NCBI GenBank assembly: GCA_032173965.1
Contig: CM063284.1
Location: 102,734,410 to 102,798,409 of the forward strand
Source: Sitta carolinensis
Taxonomy: Eukaryota; Chordata; Aves; Passeriformes; Sittidae
Length of the DNA: 64,000 nt
Direction: 5' to 3'
Shown here: positions 55,201 to 64,000 of the stretch, piece after piece
Layout: every line of letters starts with the position of its first letter
How positions within the stretch are numbered: the stretch's first letter is position 1
Made by a program: the position numbers and the translations under genes
The notes under the pieces: generated by a model
Database searches by the model: none
What the model was told of the DNA's origin: nothing
The model's input: the letters and a program-made list of their open reading frames with translations, nothing else

Positions 55201-58200
55201 AATATAATAAAAGAAACTGCATTATTAGCAATGATAAAAAAACTGGTAAGCTGACAAAAATGACAAGCTATATTTTCTGACATTCTTTGACAATGCAAAT
55301 TATTAGATTTTTTTTCTTAGGTAATCAGGATTGTCAGCCCTAAAAAGATCTTCAGATGAGTTCACAAAAGACCTGCAAATTTGAAGTCTTTTAATTATGG
55401 GATCTTTTATTTGTCTTCAGGTTTTGAGTCTGTAGAATGTACTTGGGATACATTTTCTACCTTTTTTTTGTGCATCCAGGCATGGCTTGCTATAAAATCA
55501 GTTGTATTGGTTTTAAGTAAAAGTTGAGATCATCACAATTTTTTTCATAGGATTTGAGTTTTTAATGAAATATCTGATAGCATTGGTCTTTTAATGAAAC
55601 CATAGCTATTTTGACACACTGAGTTTTAATTTTGTTTTGCTGCAAAACTTACCCTGTCATTGTCTTTTCAATTGATGAGCTTTCAATAGACACCTATAGT
55701 TTCATTATCATACAGGTTGATAATTTATTTTGAAACAAGTTTTATGTTCTCTGTGGAGTCAAAACCTTATATAGTTCCTCTGTCTCAGTATTTTTACAAA
55801 TGTGTTAATATAAGAAGAAATCCTTTAAATCTTTAAGCATAACCATTTCTAAACTGGGAAACTCAATCCATGTGGTTTTGGAAGAAATTTTCATTTTATT
55901 CATTATCTAGGTCATATAACAAACACCTGCTTAAATGAGGATGCAGAAACTACCTAATACTTCCTGTGACAGGAAGGACTATTTGGCTAAAAAGGGTTAA
56001 CTCATTTCAAGTTCAGCAGAAAGCAAGCCATGCTGTAGAAATATTCATTACAAATACAGCTGCAGCTACTGAACCATCTTCTCTTTTGCTATTTCTTTCC
56101 TCTGAAGTAAATAAAGGATTTTAAAAGCATTGGTGCCATTCAGACTGTCAGGGAAATCCTCTGGTCTTAGTGCTAGGAAGAACATTTTGTAGGTTTTTAG
56201 CTACTTTGTAGTGGCTTGTTGATCTTGCAGCTATTCTGAAATACTAAGTCAAATTTTAATGGTAATTTGAGATTTATGAGATGTGACACAGACAGAAACA
56301 ATTCTTAAGGCAGTTTCAGATTTCCTGTTAATTTGTTTTTAATTATGGTGCTGTTAACAGCTTTTAATGACTGTCTGTCCCTGGAGCTTTCTTGGAATGT
56401 TTCATTAAGGTCCCATGTGGAGCTGCTGGATTGTCTGACCCATGAAGAATTGGACCTGGAGGTGAATGACTGCCTGTGCAGGGGCTCATTTTTCTGCAGA
56501 CCTCTTGACAGAAGACAAGCTTGTATGAAATAAAAAGAGAGAGATTTGGGGCTCTGTGTGTGTGTAGCCTAGAGATGACAGGCTCTTCCTCCTGGTAGTC
56601 AGGAGCAGCAGCAATTCTTATATGACATGGAATAAGAGGAAGTTTTATTCCTCTTTTGCAAACTTGCCATTGTATTTTGAAATTCCAGCAAATACATTAA
56701 TGACTGGTTTGCCACCTCCTACTTCTGCCACTGTTTCCCAGTGTGTACACAAGCCAAACAGCTGGTCTCTCTTCTATAATGGGGGCAACCCATGATCCTG
56801 CACTGTGCCACCATCCATGTTCTCTGGGGCACTCTTTTATCTGCTGCCCATAGCAGTTCTCCCTGGCACCACCAAAACTTGCTTACTTTTGGTCCTTGCC
56901 CACTCCTCTGCAGGAAAAGGGGTGTGTAGCACATAGATATGCCCCAGGGAACACCACCACCCTGCAGAAGTACACAGAGGGCTCTGTCCTGCTTTATTTA
57001 GCCATCTGCACACAACCTCCGTGACTCAGCTTTCTCCTCCTCTCATGGCTAGAGTGGTGACAGATTTGACACCAGTTACAAATATATCTGAAGTCATTAC
57101 ACAGAGGATACCATTGCAATATAGAAAGCATACGCTTTTCTATTTTTCATCACTACATTTATGAGCAGTCACATCTACATTCATAAATTTCTGTAAAATA
57201 GCCTGTACCTGTCTGGTAGCAATATGGATGTTTGTTAAATGCTACTCAAAGGCTGAGATTTTCTGAATAAATTTGGCAAAAAATTTGGAACAGATTGTCC
57301 AAACTGGGCTAAATACTTTTACTATAACTGCTGCTACATGAGCTCTGCCACAAGTACTCTTTTTCACGGAGCTCTTGAAGGTCATTTTCCTACATTTTGG
57401 AATTCAGGAAAAGAAAACAAGTCTTAGAGAGTATAAGAGAGAATGAGGCTCTTTGCTTAAATCTGATCTGATACAGTCAGAGATGTTTCTTGGCCTGTCT
57501 CACAAAAGCAGTGAGATCATGTCCATCACATGCCTACATGCTTGGCCTTCAGGCAGAATACACCCCTGCCTGCCTGCCTGCCTTTCCTGCCTGTCTTACT
57601 CCCTCACTCCCTGCCTCTCCCCTAAAGTCCTTCCAGATTTATTTCAGTGCCTGGAGGAGATTCAGTCCAGCTGCCTGTGGTGTACAAGGCCCAGCTTTCT
57701 GAAGCATCTTGTGCTCAGGGGTTACGAGTCACTCTGGAATGAGGGGAATATCCCCACCTCTTGTGGAGCTGTTGCTCAAGATTAGCAGGGGTTTCTTAAA
57801 CACCCATGTGTGTTGAGAGTCCAAAAATAAGCATGACTATGGGCTGCTGGCAAGACTCCCAGTCCCTCCTCCAAAGACTGTTTCAGTATTCTACATTTAA
57901 TAGGTCGTTGCAGTTGCCTACTTTTCAGGATTATGAAAATCCAACTTTTGTTCTGGAAACAGAAGGCAGAGGTAATTCTGACAGTCCCATGAGAAGAGAG
58001 ACATTTCCATGGGGTTCTACTTGTGATACCTGTAGTTCAGAGACAGATGTGACTTAAGCAAGACTGTTAGTTCAGCATTATCTAGCAAGAGTCTCCAAGA
58101 TTTTCCCTGCTTGATCTGCCAACATGCTGATTGTAATGGAATTTTTAAAATCAGCAATTCTGTCCAGGCATTGTTAATGTCAATGTGCCTCTGTTCTGGC

Positions 58201-61200
58201 TCCATGAGATTTTGTATGCCACAGTAAAGACCAGGTGACACAACATTAACTATTGCAAGGCTCATTGCTGTTGTACCAATACCCTCATTTTTATTCTAAT
58301 CACTTGAGTTTATTTGAAAATGCTGGAAAAACCCAAAGGAAAATTGAAAACTTATTTTAGAAATACAATAAAACACTAAGTGATCCAGGTCTTTGTGCCT
58401 GATTTAGTGTATAAACTAAATGCATGCTTCTCCAGTTGAAAACACAAGCCCTTTTTATCTTGGTCCTCATGAAATTTGGTAAACCAGTACTGTAAATCAA
58501 TGGGACCCAGGGTGAAGGGATTTAGGTATTTCCATCCAGAGTCCATTACAATAATGATTACAAAAAAGAATTTAGGAAATAATTCAATCAAAGATGTTGT
58601 GGAGTCTTAATCCCAGATCCATTACTCTTACACAAATTTTACTGATACAAGAAGAAACTCTGCATTTACTTTCATATGCCTGATAAATGATAAACCAGAA
58701 TCTAATTAGTACTCCCTAAAACACATAACAGTGTCTCAGTTTGGGATTTTTCAGAGACATTATCAAATGAAAAGGCAGACATCCCTCTAGACATTTGAAG
58801 ACTCAATGCTGACAATTAATAGCTTGACTTTTAAATTTCCAAGCTTTAGCTCAAGGAAACATATTGAATGCTTAACTTGAATGGGCTGTACTGAACAAAT
58901 AAAATTTCTCAAGCAATCAGTAAAGCAGTGCATCTAGGTGTTATTAGTATGACAGCAATATTTGAAATTCTATGAAATAATATGGGTCACTGCATGGTCA
59001 AACAAAAGCTGGTGAGATCTGAGCCAAGTTACAGGTAAGGGGAGCTGAGGACATCACACAGAGCACAGCCTGGAGCAGAAGATATAGCTTGGTAGGTGAA
59101 AAAAAGCACATGAAAAGCAACTTGCATAAAAAAAAAATACCTTAAAACTAATAAAACAGAGCAAATGAAAGGGAAAAATATGATCTTCAAGCCCAAGTAC
59201 AGGCAAAAGGAAAAGCCCACCCATAATTGTCATCTCTCTTATTTTACAACCTCTAATGAGCAACTTATCAATAGAGAGAATCAAACGTGAATCTCTTCTG
59301 TACCTGAATATCAGAAGACATTAATTGTGGTGTACAACCACAGGGTTTCAGCACTTATTGGACTGTGAGAAGACAGGGTATTGTAGTTAATGATTCCACC
59401 TGAGGTGAAACGACAGCACATTTGGCAGCTGTGGAGGTAAGTGGAAGGGGAGCATTGATGCTCTGATGTGTGGCCAGGTCAGCTAACAAGAGGGAAAGCT
59501 TCTTCAAAAAGGTGGAAAATGATATGTGGCTCAAAAGGAATGCAAATTTAATTTAAAAATGAAATTAAAATAGGAGGTTGGATTGGGGTGAGCAGGGCAA
59601 GAAGTTGGAGTATTTTATTTTTAATTATATCTTCCTGGACCAGGGAAGATGACATAAAATATTTGCAGATGATTTGAAATAACAGTGTCAGCCTGTGCAT
59701 TGGTCATTAAAATTTTCAACACATAGAACTCAATAAACTGATGAAAGTAATTCTATGATACAGCTGCCAGTGAAATTGGAGACTAGACATGGTGACCCAT
59801 ATTGTCCCTCCCCATACTGTGGTCTTAAAACCGACCTCTTCTGCAGTCTTCAACTCCCCTACACGTGCAAAATTCAGGAGCCTTCTTGGTTCACAGGCCA
59901 CTGCACTCATATTATCTTTGGTGCTGATCTCCCCATTTTCTGCCTCACTGCATTTCACTTTTAATTTATCGGATTTGAACAAATGTAAGCAATTAGAGGA
60001 AAACGCAATTATAACAGAGTGGCAGACAGACGTTTTACAAGTGACAAGAAATCTTATCTGCAGACAGGGCTGAGTGCAGGTATGACCTGGGCTGGTGGGC
60101 TCAGAGCAATGCGCTGGCAGATGCTAGCGGAATGTTACAGTCTATTTCCTTCCCTCTTCTGTGGAAACGCATTCTAGTTTTCCAAGGCTAATGATCTTTT
60201 CTAAGCCATTTCACAAGTCCAGGCTGAATATACAATGTGTTACAAATGTCTTAATTGAGTCAGTTTGGCAATCCAAAAATTATTGTTGTGAGATGTATTT
60301 AACTAGCAGTCTGGAAACTACCAGTGTTCCATGGGTTTAGACAAGTACCATTTCAGGAATATAGATTTTGGCAGCTTCACTTTAAAAGCTCAGCACCAAG
60401 GAAAGTGATTCTAATATGATGTTTTTACCTCCCCCTCAAATGATGGTATCATGATACAGAAGTAATAAGTGGTAATATATGGCGGCAAAGGGATGGTGCT
60501 AGTCCCCCACTGATAAGGCAGAGCAAACATTTGTCTGCAGCCACCTGTTCTTGAACTTCCCTAACTGCACTTTTTCACCCTCTCACTCTGGAGGAAACTA
60601 TGTGCAATCCAAGTGGGAAAGAGCTAAGTGCATTTCCTTGGGTGGAAAGCGTTATGGAAATACCGAACGCTGTCTGCTACCTGACATAAATACTGATCTA
60701 AAAATACACCATCTTCCCCCTATACCCTCACTTTACATCATAAATGAAGCATAAGCAGACCCCCAAAAATTGAAGCAGAATGTCTACTGAATTTATGATT
60801 AATAAGTATGTCAAGTTCTATAACAGCATCCTTACGTGGACACAGCTAATGGCCTTAACATTGCTTCCAGAATCAAAATTGAATGGTTGAGCAGATTTAG
60901 CCTCAGGAAGGCCCACAGTGATAAGGGAACCATCAGAAAAAATAGGTGTACGCATTTTTCAACCTGTCAAGTGAAAAGAATCGCAGATGATGATAAGTCA
61001 AGGATATGCCCTCTCCTATATGAGTTGTATGAATGTTTGTGCTGAACAAGGCAGCTTCCTAAACAAGAAGGAAAAGGTGAATGTAAGCAGCAGCAAGCTG
61101 CATGATTATCCCTTAAATTACACTCTCACAAGAGCAATAATTACTCTGAATCAGCATTTAAACAGGGAGAGTTAGGGTTTGCTCAAAGCTGTTGTAAATT

Positions 61201-63885
61201 GCTAACTGTGAGGAGCGCAGGAAGAAAGAAGCACACAGGTAGGCTCGGCAAAAGAAAGGGGGCACAGATTTGGATAGAGCAATATACAGACTTATGTAGA
61301 TCTTTTGGGGGGAGGATTTCACTGGTTGGCTCTTCTCAAAGCCTCTAGAATATATCCCAGGCCCCAGGGACAGAGCCAGGCTGTGGATGCTGAGGATTAG
61401 GAAACTGTAAGCTGGAGAACAAGCTAAGGAGATGCCAATTTCATGCACATTTGCCTTCCTCTGAAGACAGGGCTGAAAGGAGTGGGCACCAGCCAGGCCT
61501 CATACAAAAAGAGTCAAATGCCAAAAGAATTTCCTTCTATTTCTAATTGGCAAAACAATGTGTATAAATATGAGCATGAGTAAAATGGAAAGCACTGGAC
61601 ATGGCGTGTTGTGTTGATATCGATAATTGCTGCTGGATCGATCTCCTGGGAAGTACAATAATTAACTAGTTAGAGATGTTATTTGTGTCAACTCAAACTG
61701 TACCCTGTAAATTTCATGAACAAATCTTAGCTATTACTATAATGCTTACATGCTTTATTAGTTTTCAAATAAGTGCTTTGAAAGAAAAAAAGATGCTGTA
61801 AAGGTAGAAGTCATAAATTGTGGTGAATTCTCCATTAGCAGCAGTATCCAGCCATAACATATCTTTCCAGAAGCGGCATCCAGATAACATATTGAACTAT
61901 CCAGGCAACCGCTGGAAAGCATTTAAGAAGACTGTCATCTTGATTAGACATGTGCAACATATAACATCTGCTGCAAAAATGTTAGCTGATTTTGTAAGAG
62001 ATTCTGTTTCTATGTAGTAAGCACAGCTCTGCACCACTGATTTGTGAGAACATCAGCTGTGATAGACTGATAGTCTCTCTCATTTCACAGACTGGCAAAC
62101 TTTTTTCCCACTTTGCTTTTATTAGGACAGTCTAGCCAACACTTTCTATGTTTGTACTAGAGAATGGACCAGTGGTTTCCAACAGTGCTACAGGAGCAGT
62201 TTTTTCCTAACCAGCTTCTGGGACTGCAGTTGTACTCCTTGGTACAAATATATCTATATTTCTCACACTACAGTATGTACGTCTTGTAGGAAGTATTAAG
62301 TTTTACTATTGTAGCTTTAAAAAAAAATTAAAAGTAGAATTAGGGAAGACACTACAGCACTAACCCCTGGCCTCCTCCTTATGTGCTCTATAGTAGATCC
62401 TTCTCAAGACACCAGTGAGCACAGTTCCCACTACACAGCACAGATGAGGTGGCCACTCTTTTCATGTGCTATAGGTATATATTATATATATCCAACTTAA
62501 TTATTAAAATTCTGTGTAGGTTCTGTGTATGTTTTATATATGTAAAAATAACATTTTTATGCAATCCATGGCATTTAGAAAATTATGACTGTATGAATCT
62601 ATTTTGTATTCTGGGGCATTAACCAGACAAAAATATTTTCTAAACAACAGGTCGAATTCATAATCAATGTCAGTCAATTATGTTTATTTTGGAAGTCACA
62701 CCTGGGTTTTTTTAGGTCGAATATGACCCTCTGGTTTTGCATCTTAAACATTCACACTTATCTCAAAGTCAAAACTGGGGGAGCTTTCTAATCGCCTCTC
62801 ACAATCACATCTCTGCATCCCTTCCTTATTTCTGGAGCTAGAAAGAGCTCTATCTGCTGATTAATGGAAAACTATGCCTGAACAGCTAATTTCCTTTAAT
62901 ATAAACTCTCTCTTGGTATTTTAGCAGCAAATAACTCTACAAAATCCATTGGATTTGTTCAGTTGTTGTGGCAGGTAAGACAAGGCATAAGACACATCTG
63001 TGCAAGTCTCTACATTTTCATTGAACTGAGATTTGGAAACACTACTGAAGTTATTAAATGTACATCATATAATTTATTAATGGAAAGCCCATTAGTTCCT
63101 GACAGAAGCTAGGAAAACAAATAGCTGTATAAATATTTAAGGTATTAATTCAAAGACTTTTAGGGAACATGTAGGGGACACTGGAGTAAAGGAGCCAGGC
63201 TTTGTGTAAGGCTTGTGATTGCAAGATTCCTTTGTGAGATTTCTTCTCTCTAAACCACAGAGCATACTAGTAGAATGTAAAGGAGCACTGAAATACTTCA
63301 TCGATTATATAAGAATAGGTGCTTAAATATACCAAAATATATGTACAATTAAGGATTGATTGTCTCTAGTGAAGATGTGATTAAAATATACCAATATTGT
63401 TTGTTTTCGGGAAATACTCAAATTGTGCTTGTATTCAGATTACAAAAAATAAGACTTGAAGCATCTTGTAATTTTGTCTTATTCAGAGAAATTTTGAAAC
63501 TGAGATCTTTAGTATTGTTAGGTCGATTACAGCATTGCCCACCACTGGCTCTGACTGTGTTACTTGATCTTCTAGGTGGACTGGGACTGCCTAGGAAGCA
63601 TGGCCTCACAGCTTTTCGGGAAAAGCTAAAAAGTCACGGCACATACCTACTTTGGCATTTGCAAAACAGGAGATGCCACAGAGAGAAGACGTTCATCTCT
63701 CTGCGGATGAAAAATGTTCAGCTCTGGCCAGAGAGGGGCACACTGCTCCACAAGCAGCATCTGGCCTGCCTTTAAATCATGGCCTGATTACAGATGCCTC
63801 TTTCTGCTCTGCCTCTGGAGGTGAGGATGGCAAAGAGAGAGAGGGCAGCACAGACACGCTCTGCCTGGTGGCACAGACATGGTCA
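52221..63885. other. Intergenic upstream of LRRC30, no gene recognised
   Basis: Open frames reach about 140 codons (for example 63356-63775, plus strand) with no recognisable domain. Poly-A runs lie at about 52290-52305 and 54676-54692. A moderately G+C-rich stretch covers about 53260-54660. No CpG-island-like segment, signal-peptide exon or laminin domain was found, so the LAMA1 first exon, expected on this side by mammalian synteny, is apparently outside the window. Confidence 0.55.
57565..57582. repeat. (CCTG)n short microsatellite
   Basis: Four and a half CCTG units in a locally C-rich stretch that continues with further CCTG-like variants to about 57620. Confidence 0.8.
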
Positions 63886-63913
63886 GGAAGCTGGAAGCTG
63901 GAAGCTGGAAGCT
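63886..63913. repeat. (GGAAGCT)4 heptamer tandem repeat
   Basis: Four exact GGAAGCT copies in tandem, preceded by a purine-rich stretch (about 63820-63845). Near the right edge of the window. Confidence 0.92.
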
Positions 63914-64000
63914 GAGGCAAGGCCATTGGGTATTTGTCGTGACCTGTAGCTTTTATTTTGGAGGTATTGGTCTTGTTTTAGCCACGTAACTCCCATTTGT

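Noticed and set aside
63356..63775. 139-codon plus-strand frame near the right edge, considered as a LAMA1 exon
   Set aside because: No signal peptide or laminin N-terminal cysteine pattern, and no CpG-rich context.

Overview
This is vertebrate nuclear DNA, most likely from a bird. It is A+T-rich, almost gene-free and rich in microsatellites. It contains two truncated CR1 LINE 3' ends, one finishing in the ATTCTATGATTCTATG-type terminus typical of avian CR1. CR1 also occurs in crocodilians and turtles, so 'sauropsid, probably bird' is the safe statement. No bacterial, phage or organellar gene organisation is present.

One protein-coding gene can be supported: an intact, intronless LRRC30 orthologue on the minus strand at 50962-51858 (298 aa). 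It is a cytosolic leucine-rich-repeat protein with at least eight LRRs spaced 23 residues apart. In mammals LRRC30 lies alone between LAMA1 and PTPRM. The wide empty flanks here fit that interval, with PTPRM expected beyond the left edge and LAMA1 beyond the right edge. No exon of either gene was recognised, so the flanking identity is inferred.

Layout: 1-8480 is non-coding, with a 52-base poly-T tract flanked by a short direct repeat. 8481-9990 differs from its surroundings: it is less A+T-rich, has several overlapping short open frames and holds a 95-bp imperfect tandem duplication; it may be an old retroelement remnant. 9991-27330 is non-coding with short duplications. 27332-27431 is a (TTA)n tract. 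28480-29135 is CR1 fragment 1. 32099-32150 is a CA/CG alternating tract directly upstream of CR1 fragment 2 (32165-32810). 32811-46278 is non-coding with a 44-base poly-T tract and an AT/GATA compound microsatellite. 46279-46618 is a very long (CTTT)n pyrimidine tract. 46619-50961 is non-coding and contains any LRRC30 3' UTR. 50962-51858 is LRRC30, with promoter-like sequence at about 52110-52220. 52221-64000 is non-coding.

I found no convincing new multi-gene system. The observations most worth checking are the LRRC30 leader (possible upstream ORFs and an in-frame upstream ATG), the 8.5-9.9 kb block, and several simple-sequence structures.
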